Positions 42,565 through 51,841 are shown, numbered from the stretch's first letter. The stretch is 64,000 nucleotides of DNA from Bianquea renquensis (GCF_014384895.1 NZ_JACRSQ010000001.1:124001-188000); one strand, 5' to 3'. Numbers and translations are program-made. Notes: generated by a model not told the origin, from the sequence alone.

Positions 42565-42594
42565 TTGGATTTCCGGCGTAAAATAAGCTATAAT
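42565..42594 (+). promoter_or_regulatory. Promoter of the VanW gene
   Basis: TTGGAT and TATAAT with an 18-bp spacer. The leader to the ATG is about 172 nt and holds element copy C in its second half. Its first half (42600-42690) could fold, but I recognise no known riboswitch in it. Confidence 0.6.
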
Positions 42595-42695
42595 AAAAAT
42601 ACTATAGGGTGGCTGAGGCCGCAAAGAAATAGAGACGTTAGCCCGACGTTTCATTCGAGGTTGAACGCAGACATAGGGATATCGGAATCTGGAGG

Positions 42696-42772
42696 ATTTG
42701 TGCCGGAGCGTCACAAATAGCTCTGGTGGCAGAATTCGCCGCCGTCGCTAACGCTCCAGAATGGAGAGTACT
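42696..42772 (+). promoter_or_regulatory. Repeated structured 5'-leader element, copy C
   Basis: Outer stem GGAGCGT / ACGCTCC (42705-42711 with 42751-42757); inner GGC-agaatt-cGCC hairpin where the other two copies have GGCA/TGCC. AGAAT-GGAG follows, with the ATG six bases after GGAG. Same competing CTCC/GGAG pairing as in the other two copies. Confidence 0.7.
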
Positions 42773-44320
42773 ATGAAGAAGAAAAGAATCGCAGTCGCGG
42801 TCTGTGCCGTCGCACTGTTGGGCGCCGCAGGCGCTGGAGCTGGCGTCCTTTACGCCAGGCAGCAGGAAGGTAGGACTGCGAAGCAGCAGGAGGAAGCACT
42901 TGCCAATGAGATGAATTCCTTGCAGGGGACATATCAGACCTTGTGCGAGGAGGTGGATCATGAGAAGATTTATGAGGGCGTCACCGTGATGGGTCTCGAT
43001 CTCTCCGGCATGACCCAGGAGGAAGCGAAGACGGCTTTAGATCAGGCATTTGATGAGACCGTCCTCTCGAAGACGATTCTTCTGAAATACGGTGAGAAGT
43101 CCTGGAAATACACCTACGCGGATCTCGGCTTTACAGCCAACACGGAGGAATTGGCGGCGAAGGCCTACGAGGTGGGCAGAAGCGGAGATGTGAAGCAGCG
43201 CTATGAAGCGCTTGCGAGGTTGTCCAGCGCGAAGGTCGATTTTGAGATGACGGACCAGTACGATACAGCGAAGTTGGAGGAGATCATCACCGAAATCAAG
43301 GAGGAGTTGGATCAGCCCGCCAAGGATGCCACCATCACGCTGGAGAGCGGGAAGTTTGTCATAGAGGACGAACAGGTGGGATATACCCTGAACGCTGACG
43401 ATTGCCGGTCAAAGCTGAATTCTGCACTGGATACGCGGGATTCCGCAGAGCTGGAGCTGACGGTGGAAGAGGTGCAGCCCACCCGTACGAGAGCGGAACT
43501 GAGCAAGATTCAAGATATCATTGGAGAGTTTAGCACCACATACAATTCTGGTGAGGTGGACCGGAGCAAAAATTTGCAGGTCGGAAGCAGTAAGATCGAT
43601 GGCACGGTTTTGATGCCCGGCGAGAGCTTTAATTACAATGACGCGGTATCCCCAGTCAACGCGGCCAGCGGTTATCGAAATGCCTCCACCATTCTGGATG
43701 GCGAGTACGTGCCGGGGATGGGCGGCGGGCTGTGTCAAGTTTGCACCACCCTGTACAATGCGGTGATTCGCGCGGAACTTGAGGTGACGGAGCGGTATGC
43801 CCATTCCCTGAAGCCGTCCTATGTGAAGTTGGGGCAGGACGCCGCCATGAGCATTGGAGGAAAAAATTTCCAGTTCAAGAATAACTCCAGCGCGCCGATC
43901 TACATCCAGGCATACGCCAGCGGCGGAAAGATCGTGGCGCGAATATACGGGGTGGAGGAGCATGACCCGTCCAGAAGCGTTTCGTTCGAGACGGTGGTTG
44001 TCAAAGAGTACGAGAAGCCGGCGGAGAAGGTGAAAGAGGATCCCAGCCAGCCGGAGGGATACCGGAAGGTAACGCACAAAGGCTATACCGGCTGCAAGGT
44101 TGATGTCTATAAAATTGTCACGCAGAACGGAAAGACGACCCGGGAGTATTTTTCTTCCAGCTCCTATATGTCCACGGCGGATGAGGTGACCATCGGCACG
44201 GCAAAGCCTGTCAGCACGACTCCGGAGCCGGAGGAATCCTCGGCACCGGCGCCGACATCGCCTGAGACATCCGAGCCAGCGCAGAATTCTGACAGTTCCG
44301 CGGATTCTACCGCACAGTAG
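42773..44320 (+). CDS. VanW family protein
   Basis: 515 residues. N-terminal signal anchor (RIAVAVCAVALLGAAGAGAGVL), then two putative peptidoglycan-binding-type domains (about residues 55-240; TVMGLDLSGMTQEEAKTAL). The VanW domain (about 255-395) reads VLMPGESFNYNDAVSPVNAAS, GGGLCQVCTTLYNAVIRAEL, and RYAHSLKPSYVKLGQDAAM. The tail is Pro/Ser/Thr-rich. These are envelope proteins linked to glycopeptide response loci; the activity is not firmly known. The start follows GGAG of leader element C; an ATG 12 bp before it overlaps the Shine-Dalgarno. Confidence 0.88.
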   Translation: MKKKRIAVAVCAVALLGAAGAGAGVLYARQQEGRTAKQQEEALANEMNSLQGTYQTLCEEVDHEKIYEGVTVMGLDLSGMTQEEAKTALDQAFDETVLSKTILLKYGEKSWKYTYADLGFTANTEELAAKAYEVGRSGDVKQRYEALARLSSAKVDFEMTDQYDTAKLEEIITEIKEELDQPAKDATITLESGKFVIEDEQVGYTLNADDCRSKLNSALDTRDSAELELTVEEVQPTRTRAELSKIQDIIGEFSTTYNSGEVDRSKNLQVGSSKIDGTVLMPGESFNYNDAVSPVNAASGYRNASTILDGEYVPGMGGGLCQVCTTLYNAVIRAELEVTERYAHSLKPSYVKLGQDAAMSIGGKNFQFKNNSSAPIYIQAYASGGKIVARIYGVEEHDPSRSVSFETVVVKEYEKPAEKVKEDPSQPEGYRKVTHKGYTGCKVDVYKIVTQNGKTTREYFSSSSYMSTADEVTIGTAKPVSTTPEPEESSAPAPTSPETSEPAQNSDSSADSTAQ

Positions 44321-44335
44321 AGATAACACGACCAT

Positions 44336-44382
44336 CGCATACGGCATCAGGTCTACAGAACCGGCCGTGTGCGGTTTTTTTT
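44336..44382 (+). terminator. Terminator of the VanW gene
   Basis: CGCATACGGC pairs with GCCGTGTGCG (one G-U), followed by eight T. Confidence 0.87.
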
Positions 44383-44391
44383 CAAAAACTC

Positions 44392-44420
44392 TTTACGAAT
44401 CCCTATAAAAATGCTACAAT
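44392..44420 (+). promoter_or_regulatory. Promoter of the Lrp-aminotransferase operon
   Basis: TTTACG and TACAAT with a 17-bp spacer, immediately after the VanW terminator. Confidence 0.65.
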
Positions 44421-44452
44421 ACATAAAATGAAGCTTAACGGGAGGTCATCAG

Positions 44453-44935
44453 ATGAGAGAAGAGATATTAGACGTTTTAGAGAAGAATAGCCGAGCGACC
44501 ATAACGGACCTAGCCGTCATGCTGGCACAGCCAGAGGAAGAGATCGCCAAGGAGATCTCCGCGATGGAGAAGGAAAAGATCATCTGCGGGTATCATACAT
44601 TGATCAATTGGGATAAAACGAACACAGAACGAGTTGTCGCCCTCATCGAGGTGCGGGTCACGCCCCAGCGGGATGAGGGATTTGATTCGATTGCCAAGAG
44701 GATCTACCGGTACAAGGAGGTCACCTCTGTGTACCTTATGTCCGGCGCCTTTGACCTGACGGTCATCATCGAGGGTCGGACGATGAAAGAGGTCGCGCTA
44801 TTTGTTGGGCAGAAGTTGGCGGTCCTTGATTCCGTTATCAGTACGTCAACCCATTTTGTCCTGAAAAAATACAAGGATCATGGGCTCGTCCTGGATGAGG
44901 AGAAAAAAGATGAAAGGATGATCGTATCCCCATGA
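44453..44935 (+). CDS. Lrp/AsnC family transcriptional regulator
   Basis: 160 residues. N-terminal winged helix (ILDVLEKNSRATITDLAVMLAQPEEEIAKEI), then the RAM ligand-binding domain (VVALIEVRVTPQRDEGF, VYLMSGAFDLTVIIEG). It presumably senses an amino acid. The following aminotransferase gene overlaps its end by 4 bp, a common pair in Clostridia, so it probably controls that enzyme or responds to its product. Confidence 0.9.
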   Translation: MREEILDVLEKNSRATITDLAVMLAQPEEEIAKEISAMEKEKIICGYHTLINWDKTNTERVVALIEVRVTPQRDEGFDSIAKRIYRYKEVTSVYLMSGAFDLTVIIEGRTMKEVALFVGQKLAVLDSVISTSTHFVLKKYKDHGLVLDEEKKDERMIVSP

Positions 44936-46095
44936 GAGATTTCGTCAATCCAATGATCAAATCCATCCCCCCCTCCGGGATTCGCCGTTTCTTTGACATT
45001 GCGGCGGAGATGGAGGACGTGATCTCCCTGGGAGTCGGAGAACCAGATTTTGACACCCCTTGGAATGTGCGGGAAGAGGGGATTTATTCCCTGGAGAGGG
45101 GAAAGACCACCTACACCGCAAATGCCGGCCTCAAACAGCTGCGAGATGAGATTCAACACTATACCACTCGAAAATATGGCATGGACTATGATCCAGCCCA
45201 CGAAATTCTCATCACCGTCGGCGGCAGCGAGGCCATCGATATCGGGCTGCGCGCCATACTGGAGCCTGGGGATGAGGTTTTGATTCCGGAGCCGTCCTTC
45301 GTGTCCTACAAGCCCTGTACAATTCTGGCTGGGGGAGTTCCGGTTCCAGTTGCCATGAAGGAAGAAAATGAGTTCAAGCTCATGCGGGAAGATTTGGAGG
45401 CGGCCGTCACGCCGCGGAGCAAGGTATTAATCTTTCCCTTTCCCAACAACCCCACCGGCTCCATTATGACTAAGGATGAGATGGGGGATATCGCCCGATT
45501 TGTGGTGGAGCACGATTTATTTGTTATGTCGGATGAGATTTATGCGGAATTAACCTACTCGGAGGATCCCCATGTGTCCATCGCAACGCTGGAGGGGATG
45601 CGGGAGCGGACCCTGGTGATCAATGGTTTTTCCAAAGCCTTCTCCATGACGGGATGGCGGCTCGGCTATGCTATGGGGCCAGAGTCGCTTCTAAAAGAGA
45701 TGACGAAGATCCATCAATTCGCCATCATGTGCGCTCCGACGACGAGCCAGTATGCGGCGATTGAAGCCATGCGCAACTGCGATGTGGCGGTGGAAGAAAT
45801 GCGGAGAGAGTATAACCGCCGGCGCCGCCTGGTGGTCAACGGATTCCGGTCGCTGGGATTTGACTGCTCTGAGCCCTACGGCGCCTTCTACGTATTTCCA
45901 TCCATCAAAAAATTCGGTATGACGTCAGAGGAATTTTGTAAAGCTCTATTGGAGGCGCAGAGGGTCGCAGTTGTACCTGGATCTGCCTTTGGCGACAGCG
46001 GAGAGGGATTTATCCGTGTGTCCTATGCGTACAGCCAGGAGGATCTAAAGAAAGCCATCGCCAAGATCGGGGCCTTCGTGGATACGCTGAAATAA
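44932..46095 (+). CDS. Pyridoxal phosphate-dependent aminotransferase (class I/II)
   Basis: 387 residues, fold-type I aminotransferase. Motifs: SLGVGEPDFDTPWNV, YTANAGLKQLRDEI, FPFPNNPTGSIM, SDEIYAELTY, the PLP lysine in NGFSKAFSMTGWRLGYAMG, and a C-terminal Arg region (GEGFIRVSYAYS). Aspartate/aromatic-type (PatA/AspC-like); the substrate is not certain. Translationally coupled to the Lrp-like regulator. Confidence 0.9.
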   Translation: MRDFVNPMIKSIPPSGIRRFFDIAAEMEDVISLGVGEPDFDTPWNVREEGIYSLERGKTTYTANAGLKQLRDEIQHYTTRKYGMDYDPAHEILITVGGSEAIDIGLRAILEPGDEVLIPEPSFVSYKPCTILAGGVPVPVAMKEENEFKLMREDLEAAVTPRSKVLIFPFPNNPTGSIMTKDEMGDIARFVVEHDLFVMSDEIYAELTYSEDPHVSIATLEGMRERTLVINGFSKAFSMTGWRLGYAMGPESLLKEMTKIHQFAIMCAPTTSQYAAIEAMRNCDVAVEEMRREYNRRRRLVVNGFRSLGFDCSEPYGAFYVFPSIKKFGMTSEEFCKALLEAQRVAVVPGSAFGDSGEGFIRVSYAYSQEDLKKAIAKIGAFVDTLK

Positions 46096-46146
46096 AAGAG
46101 GGGTGCCGTGAAATCCGCCTGGAGGACGGATGACGACACCTCTCTT
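46096..46146. terminator. Bidirectional terminator between convergent genes
   Basis: AAGAGGGGTG pairs with CACCTCTCTT, with a further inner ATCCG/CGGAT stem. It fills the gap between the aminotransferase and the Fur-family gene. Confidence 0.85.
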
Positions 46147-46147
46147 G

Positions 46148-46582
46148 TTAATCGTTGACCGCTTCTCTTTGAGAGCCTTGACAGTCAGGACAGACGCCAT
46201 AAAAGTAAACTTGCTGTGAGAGAACCTGAAACGATGTCGTTTGACGGATCTCACTGCTAACGTTCTGAAGAAGCGCCGGATCCAGGTCAAACACCCGGGT
46301 ACACTGAACACACTGGATATGGGGATGGGGGTGCGTATCCGCGTCATAGCGGAAGCTGTCCTCGCCCACGTTTAGCTGTTGCAGCAATCCCGCTTTTTTC
46401 AGAGAGTCCAGGGTTTTATATACAGTGGCCAGGCTCATGGTAGGATGGGATTCGCGGAGGGTGCGGTAGATAGTCTCGGCGCTGGGGTGATCTTTGGAGT
46501 CCTCGAGATACTTATATATAGCGATGCGCTGTGGCGTCGCTTTCAATCCTTTCTCCTTCAGACGGATGGCAAGAGCTTGCAT
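46148..46582 (-). CDS. Fur family regulator, PerR-like
   Basis: 144 residues. N-terminal winged helix (GLKATPQRIAIYKYLEDSKDHPSAETIYRTL, SLATVYKTLDSL). C-terminal dimerisation domain with the regulatory metal ligands in FRYDADTHPHPHIQC and structural zinc cysteines CVQC and CPDC. The H-P-H-x-H arrangement and a PerR-type operator just upstream favour a peroxide-sensing PerR over an iron-sensing Fur. It probably represses itself and peroxide-defence genes. Convergent with the aminotransferase gene, divergent from trmL. Confidence 0.87.
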   Translation of the reverse strand: MQALAIRLKEKGLKATPQRIAIYKYLEDSKDHPSAETIYRTLRESHPTMSLATVYKTLDSLKKAGLLQQLNVGEDSFRYDADTHPHPHIQCVQCTRVFDLDPALLQNVSSEIRQTTSFQVLSQQVYFYGVCPDCQGSQREAVND

Positions 46583-46616
46583 GGTTTCACCTCTTTTACT
46601 AAGAATTATAGTTAGA

Positions 46617-46631
46617 TAATAATAATTATAT
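46617..46631. promoter_or_regulatory. PerR-box-like operator
   Basis: Minus-strand ATATAATTATTATTA matches the PerR consensus TTATAATTATTATAA at 13 of 15 positions. It lies 35 bp before the PerR-like ATG, and so may also affect the divergent trmL gene. Confidence 0.6.
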
Positions 46632-46682
46632 ATTACAAATCAATATTTGTCAATTGTGATTATCCATAAGGAGATGGAATAT

Positions 46683-47183
46683 TTGCATATTGTTTTGCAT
46701 GAACCGGAGATCCCACAGAATACTGGAAATATCGCGCGAACCTGCGCTTGTACAGGAACAGCGCTGCATCTGATCAAGCCTTTGGGATTCTCTTTAGATG
46801 AGAAGCATCTTCGCAGAGCTGGGTTGGACTACTGGGATGCGCTGGATCTCCACGTGTATGAGGATTTTGGAGAGTTTCTATCTCAGCACCGAGGGGCGCG
46901 GATCTATATGGCCACGACGAAGGCGCCCCAGGTCTATACGCAGGCATCGTATGGTCCGGAGGACTATATCATGTTTGGAAAGGAGACCGCGGGTATACCG
47001 GAGGAAATTTTGGCACAGTATAAGGCATATTGCATTCGGATTCCCATGGGTCCCGACTTTCGATCCCTGAATCTGTCCAATTCCGTCGCCATTATTCTGT
47101 ATGAAGCGCTGAGACAACAGGGATTTGCGGGCCTCCAGGAGACGGGGGAGTTGCGGTCATACCGCTGGGAAGAGCTAGTTTAG
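46683..47183 (+). CDS. trmL: tRNA (cytidine/uridine-34-2'-O)-methyltransferase
   Basis: 166 residues, SpoU/SPOUT trefoil-knot methyltransferase of the short TrmL type. HIVLHEPEIPQNTGNIARTC at the start, then FGKETAGIPEEIL, and the knot motif IPMGPDFRSLNLSNSVAIILYEALRQ. It methylates the wobble ribose of tRNA-Leu. TTG start: AAGGAG lies nine bases upstream, whereas the in-frame ATG at 46674 directly abuts this site; family members also start close to HIVL. Confidence 0.9.
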   Translation: MHIVLHEPEIPQNTGNIARTCACTGTALHLIKPLGFSLDEKHLRRAGLDYWDALDLHVYEDFGEFLSQHRGARIYMATTKAPQVYTQASYGPEDYIMFGKETAGIPEEILAQYKAYCIRIPMGPDFRSLNLSNSVAIILYEALRQQGFAGLQETGELRSYRWEELV

Positions 47184-47205
47184 CCGTTGGAGAATGGAGG
47201 ATAGA

Positions 47206-49602
47206 ATGGACGAGAGATCACTTCAGAAATTAGAATATTTTAAAATTTTGGATCGACTGCGGGATGCGGCAGATTCGACGACAGGAAAAGAGCGATGTCT
47301 GGAACTTCGGCCTTCGGAGTCGATCTTCGAGATTCGGCGTTGGCAGAAGGAGACGGAGGAAGCCTTTTCCTACCTGGTTATGAAAAATAAACCGCCCTTT
47401 GGCGGGATGAAGGATATTCGCATGGCGCTGAGCCGGACTAAGATTGATGGTGTTCTGACCATGGGCGAGCTACTGGATATCGCAGACACCATACACGCTG
47501 TGCAGAAGATGAAGGCTTACGGACAGCGTGAGAAGGATACAACTTACTACGAGTGCTTAGACCCAATTTTCAATGGGCTAGCGCCCATCAGCGGAGTGGA
47601 AAAGGAAATTACCCGGTGTATCCTGTCGGAGGAGGAGATGAGCGATAACGCCAGTGCAAAGCTTTCCTCCATTCGAAAGGAAATCCATATTACACAGGAG
47701 CGTGTCCGGTCGCAGTTGCAGAGCATGATTCATTCCAATACCTATAAAACCATGCTCCAGGATGCCGTGATCACCATGCGCAATGGGCGGTATTGCGTCC
47801 CCGTAAAAGCGGAGTACCGGGGAAGTATCAAAGGAATGGTCCACGATCAGTCGGGAAGCGGTTCTACACTGTTTGTCGAACCCATGGCCGTGGTACAGCT
47901 CAACAATCGATCGACAGAGCTTTACAGCGAGGAACAGCGGGAGATTCACCGGATTTTGCAGGAGTTGAGCCGCCTCGTTGGGCAGCATCAGGAAGAATTG
48001 GCGGCGGATTATGAGTTGTTGGTGCAGCTGGATTTTATCTTTGCAAAGGGAAAGCTGGCGGTGGAGATGAATGCCGTGAAGCCAGTCTTCAATGAGGAAG
48101 GGTATATTCGGCTGCCGAACGCCAGACATCCCCTGCTGGACGACAAAAAGGTGGTCCCCATCAGCGTTTGGCTGGGGAGAGATTTTACATCCCTCGTTAT
48201 CACGGGACCCAATACAGGTGGAAAAACGGTAACCCTGAAAACCTTAGGGCTCCTGTCCATCATGGGACAAGCGGGCCTTCACATTCCCACCTCGGATAAG
48301 CCGTCGTTGACCGTTTTGGACGCTGTGTTCGCTGATATCGGAGATGAGCAGAGTATCGAGCAGAGTCTGAGCACCTTCTCCTCCCATATGGTCAACATTG
48401 TGGAAATTATACAGAATGTCACAGACCGGTCGCTTGTCTTATTCGATGAGCTGGGAGCCGGTACGGACCCGGTGGAAGGCGCGGCCCTGGCCAACGCAAT
48501 TTTGGAGAATCTTCGGAAACGGAAGATTTTGACGGCCGCCACGACGCACTACAGTGAGTTGAAGATGTACGCCCTGTCCACAGAAGGCGTGGAGAACGCT
48601 AGCTGTGAATTTGACGTGGAGACCTTGCAGCCCACCTACCGCCTGCTCATCGGGGTTCCAGGAAAGAGCAACGCCTTTGCCATATCCAAGCGGTTAGGGT
48701 TGCCGGATGGGATTATCGGAGCCGCCAAGGACCTTTTGGAGAGCAATGATATCAAGTTTGAAGAGATGATCACGGACCTTGAACTGCGCCGCCGGCAGGT
48801 GGAAGTGGAGCAGGATCAGATCCGAAGCCTGCGCATGGAGTTGGCGGATTTAAAGAGGCAGGCAAGCCAGGCCAAACAAAAGCTGGAGGAGCAGAAGGCT
48901 TCGATTTTGAAAAAGGCCAATGAAAGCGCAAGGGATATTCTGCGCAAGGCGAAAGCGGAAGCAGATGAGAGCATACAGGTAATGAATCGGATGATCCGCG
49001 AGGGTCAGCAGATCGATATGCGCAGCCTGGAAGAGCAGAGAACGAAGCTTCGCGAGAAGGTCACACAGATGGATCAAAAGCTGGCGGAACCCATTCAGAC
49101 GCCGGTACAGCGGGTGGACCGAAAGAAAATCAAGCCCGGTGTCAAGATCAAGCTGACAACCTTCGACCAGGAATGTATCGTACTCTCGGAGCCTGACGCG
49201 AAGGGAAATCTCCAGGTGCAGGCGGGGATTATGAAGATGCAGGTGAAGTTGACCGATATCGCCAGAATCATAGGGGAGGATGCCCAGGGGAAAGCCCAGG
49301 GGCGAAAACGGGAGCGAAGCCAGAGCGCCGGTTCTTTTGGCAAAGCGCAGACCATCGGTCTGGAGGTTGATCTCAGGGGAATGACCTCGGATGAAGCGCT
49401 GGCTGTTGTCGATAAGTATTTAGACGACGCGTATCTGGCTGGAGTGCCAAAGGTGACGATTATCCACGGAAAGGGAACCGGCGCGCTGCGCCAGGCGGTT
49501 CATCAGTATCTTAAGCGGAACGCTCATGTTGCCGCGTACCGCCTGGGGGCTTTTGGAGAAGGAGAAGCCGGCGTGACCATCGTTGAAATCAAGCAGCACT
49601 AA
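47206..49602 (+). CDS. mutS2: Endonuclease MutS2
   Basis: 798 residues. A MutS core (lever/clamp domains, about 1-300) and ATPase domain (VITGPNTGGKTVTLKTLGLL, LFDELGAGTDPVEGAAL, ATTHYSELK) are followed by a long coiled coil (about 515-640) and a C-terminal Smr nuclease domain (LEVDLRGMTSDEAL, VTIIHGKGTGALRQAV). MutS2 lacks the mismatch-binding domain; it has been linked to suppressing recombination and to rescuing collided ribosomes. The start follows GGAGG at 5 bp, rather than the ATG 12 bp earlier. Confidence 0.95.
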   Translation: MDERSLQKLEYFKILDRLRDAADSTTGKERCLELRPSESIFEIRRWQKETEEAFSYLVMKNKPPFGGMKDIRMALSRTKIDGVLTMGELLDIADTIHAVQKMKAYGQREKDTTYYECLDPIFNGLAPISGVEKEITRCILSEEEMSDNASAKLSSIRKEIHITQERVRSQLQSMIHSNTYKTMLQDAVITMRNGRYCVPVKAEYRGSIKGMVHDQSGSGSTLFVEPMAVVQLNNRSTELYSEEQREIHRILQELSRLVGQHQEELAADYELLVQLDFIFAKGKLAVEMNAVKPVFNEEGYIRLPNARHPLLDDKKVVPISVWLGRDFTSLVITGPNTGGKTVTLKTLGLLSIMGQAGLHIPTSDKPSLTVLDAVFADIGDEQSIEQSLSTFSSHMVNIVEIIQNVTDRSLVLFDELGAGTDPVEGAALANAILENLRKRKILTAATTHYSELKMYALSTEGVENASCEFDVETLQPTYRLLIGVPGKSNAFAISKRLGLPDGIIGAAKDLLESNDIKFEEMITDLELRRRQVEVEQDQIRSLRMELADLKRQASQAKQKLEEQKASILKKANESARDILRKAKAEADESIQVMNRMIREGQQIDMRSLEEQRTKLREKVTQMDQKLAEPIQTPVQRVDRKKIKPGVKIKLTTFDQECIVLSEPDAKGNLQVQAGIMKMQVKLTDIARIIGEDAQGKAQGRKRERSQSAGSFGKAQTIGLEVDLRGMTSDEALAVVDKYLDDAYLAGVPKVTIIHGKGTGALRQAVHQYLKRNAHVAAYRLGAFGEGEAGVTIVEIKQH

Positions 49603-49627
49603 CCAATACAGAAAGGATGATGGAACC

Positions 49628-50320
49628 ATGAGTGGAAAACAAAAGATTTTGATTGCGGACGACGATACCAACATTGTAGAGCTGATTTCCCTGTATTTGA
49701 CGAAGGAAGGCTATGAGACGAAAAAAGCGTACAATGGCCGGGAGGCCCTGAAGCATTTACAGAGCTTTGCGCCGAATCTGATGATCCTGGATATCATGAT
49801 GCCAGAAATGGATGGCTATGCGGTCTGCCGGGAAGTTCGCAAGATGAGTTCGATTCCGATAATCATGCTGACGGCAAAGGGCGAGACCTTTGACAAAGTA
49901 CTGGGGCTGGAGTTGGGGGCTGACGACTATATGGTCAAACCCTTCGATACGAAAGAGCTGGTGGCCCGGGTGAAGGCGGTGCTCCGGCGAACGGAGAGCA
50001 AAGAGTCCAACAACAAGCGGCTTATATTTCCAGGGCTGACCATCAACCTGTCCAACTATTCCGTCACCTTTCAGGAAAAGGATATCGAGATGCCGCCGAA
50101 GGAATTAGAATTGCTGTACTTTCTGGCCTCCCACCCCAACCAGGTCTTTACGAGGGAGCAGCTGTTAAATCAGATTTGGGGCTATGAGTACTACGGCGAT
50201 ACGCGGACTGTGGACGTACACATTAAGCGAATTCGGGAAAAATTGGATCAGGGGGAAGAGGAGAGCAGCTGGAGTATCAAAACCGTTTGGGGAGTCGGGT
50301 ATAAATTCGAGGTGAAATAG
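49628..50320 (+). CDS. Response regulator, OmpR/PhoB family (VicR-like)
   Basis: 230 residues. Receiver domain with phospho-acceptor Asp55 in LMILDIMMPEMDGY, acidic pocket ADDD, TAKGE and KPFDTKEL switches; C-terminal winged helix (PPKELELLYFLASHPNQVFTREQLLNQIWGYEYYGDTRTVDVHIKRIREK). The wing resembles WalR/VicR, the essential cell-wall regulator. The kinase gene follows 3 bp later, and an htrA gene comes after, the order known for WalRK-HtrA loci. Naming it WalR is inference. Confidence 0.9.
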   Translation: MSGKQKILIADDDTNIVELISLYLTKEGYETKKAYNGREALKHLQSFAPNLMILDIMMPEMDGYAVCREVRKMSSIPIIMLTAKGETFDKVLGLELGADDYMVKPFDTKELVARVKAVLRRTESKESNNKRLIFPGLTINLSNYSVTFQEKDIEMPPKELELLYFLASHPNQVFTREQLLNQIWGYEYYGDTRTVDVHIKRIREKLDQGEEESSWSIKTVWGVGYKFEVK

Positions 50321-50323
50321 CCT

Positions 50324-51841
50324 ATGCAGCGGAGGTTTATGTCAATCCGTTTCAAGTTTATGGGAGCCTACCTTCTCATATTGTTTGCGGTCCTCATTTT
50401 AATCGCAGGTGTTCTCCCGTCGGTTATGAGCCAGTATTTCATCGACCTGAAGACAAAGAACTTGCAGAAGACCCAGGAGATTATCCAAGCCACCCTGGAG
50501 GGCCCCAACGATTTTCGCACAGATGAAAGTGCACAGTCAAAATTAGAGACGGCGGCGCAGGCCATGGATATCAATATCTGGATCTGCACAGATACGACTG
50601 TCACCAACAATATCAGGGTGTATACCTATGGGTCGGAGAATTCCCCGCAGATTGCCAACACAGAGCTTCAACCCCAAAGTTTACAGCGGATCCAGGATGT
50701 CATTCTGAATAAGGGAATGCGGCCGACGCAAAATGCGTTTCCCGAGATTTTTACTGGAAATACACTATCCATCGGGTATTCGCAGAAATATCTGAGCCGT
50801 GTCAACGTAATGACAGGCGACGGTAGCATTCTCAGCTACAACGAAACGAAGCAGGCCGCAGTCTTCCTGCATATCTCCATGGACGACATCTCCACGCCCG
50901 TCAGCGGTATGTACCGGATCGTGCTGTTTGCCATGCTGGCGCTGACCGTTGTCGCCAGTTTGGTCATCGGTGTCATATCCAACAATATTATCTATCCGGT
51001 CAACCAGATGAAGAATGCGGCGAAAGCCATTACCAACGGAGATTTCAGCAAGGAGGTTAATATCAGCACCAATGATGAAATCGGGGATTTAGCGCAGTCT
51101 TTCAATAAGATGGCCCATGAGCTACAGGAAGTGGACAAGCTGCGGAGCGACTTTATCGCCAATATCTCCCACGACTTTCGGTCACCGCTGACGTCCATCA
51201 AAGGATTTTTGGAAGCCATGCTGGATGGAACTGTGCCCCAGGAGGACCACGCGAAATACATGCAGATCGTGTTGGACGAGACCAACCGTCTAACGAAAAT
51301 GACCAACAATATTTTAGACTTGACTAAGATGGAAAACGGGCAGGAGGAACTGCACAGGTCCAATTTCGATATCAATGAGATGATCGTCAAGCTTGCCATC
51401 GGATTTGAGCAGCGGATTGAGGATAAAAAACTGAAGATGGAGTTCCAGTTTCTACAGGAAAAGTTGTATGTCAACGCGGATCTGGATAAGATTCAGCGGG
51501 TCGTGTACAATCTGATTGACAATGCGATCAAGTTCACAGACGAAGGCGATCGGATCTCCATCGAGACGAGCATCGTCGGCAAAAAGGCATATGTTGCCGT
51601 GGCGGACACAGGGCGCGGGATCGATGAGGAATCGCTGCCCCACGTCTTTGAGCGATTCCATAAGGCCGATAAGTCCAGAGGTTACGACAAGAAGGGAACG
51701 GGGCTCGGATTGGCGATCGTGAAGCAGATTATGCTCAACCACCAGGAGGATATTCAGGTGACAAGCAAGGAGGGACAGGGAACAAAATTTGTCTTTACAT
51801 TGCCGCTGGCGTATAAAATCAATCTTGTTGAAAAAAAATAG
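50324..51841 (+). CDS. Sensor histidine kinase (VicK-like)
   Basis: 505 residues. Two membrane helices (about residues 12-34 and 198-220) flank a large extracytoplasmic domain, then a HAMP domain (NQMKNAAKAITNGDF), HisKA with His283 in NISHDFRSPLTS, and an ATPase domain (NLIDNAIKF, ADTGRGIDEESL, GTGLGLAIV). No intracellular PAS domain is visible, unlike many WalK proteins. Partner of the preceding regulator. An alternative start ATG 15 bp downstream has its own GGAGG. Confidence 0.9.
   Translation: MQRRFMSIRFKFMGAYLLILFAVLILIAGVLPSVMSQYFIDLKTKNLQKTQEIIQATLEGPNDFRTDESAQSKLETAAQAMDINIWICTDTTVTNNIRVYTYGSENSPQIANTELQPQSLQRIQDVILNKGMRPTQNAFPEIFTGNTLSIGYSQKYLSRVNVMTGDGSILSYNETKQAAVFLHISMDDISTPVSGMYRIVLFAMLALTVVASLVIGVISNNIIYPVNQMKNAAKAITNGDFSKEVNISTNDEIGDLAQSFNKMAHELQEVDKLRSDFIANISHDFRSPLTSIKGFLEAMLDGTVPQEDHAKYMQIVLDETNRLTKMTNNILDLTKMENGQEELHRSNFDINEMIVKLAIGFEQRIEDKKLKMEFQFLQEKLYVNADLDKIQRVVYNLIDNAIKFTDEGDRISIETSIVGKKAYVAVADTGRGIDEESLPHVFERFHKADKSRGYDKKGTGLGLAIVKQIMLNHQEDIQVTSKEGQGTKFVFTLPLAYKINLVEKK

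Noticed and set aside
42600..42695. Known riboswitch (for example c-di-AMP or c-di-GMP) in the VanW leader
   Set aside because: The sequence can fold, but none of the conserved core motifs that I know could be matched.
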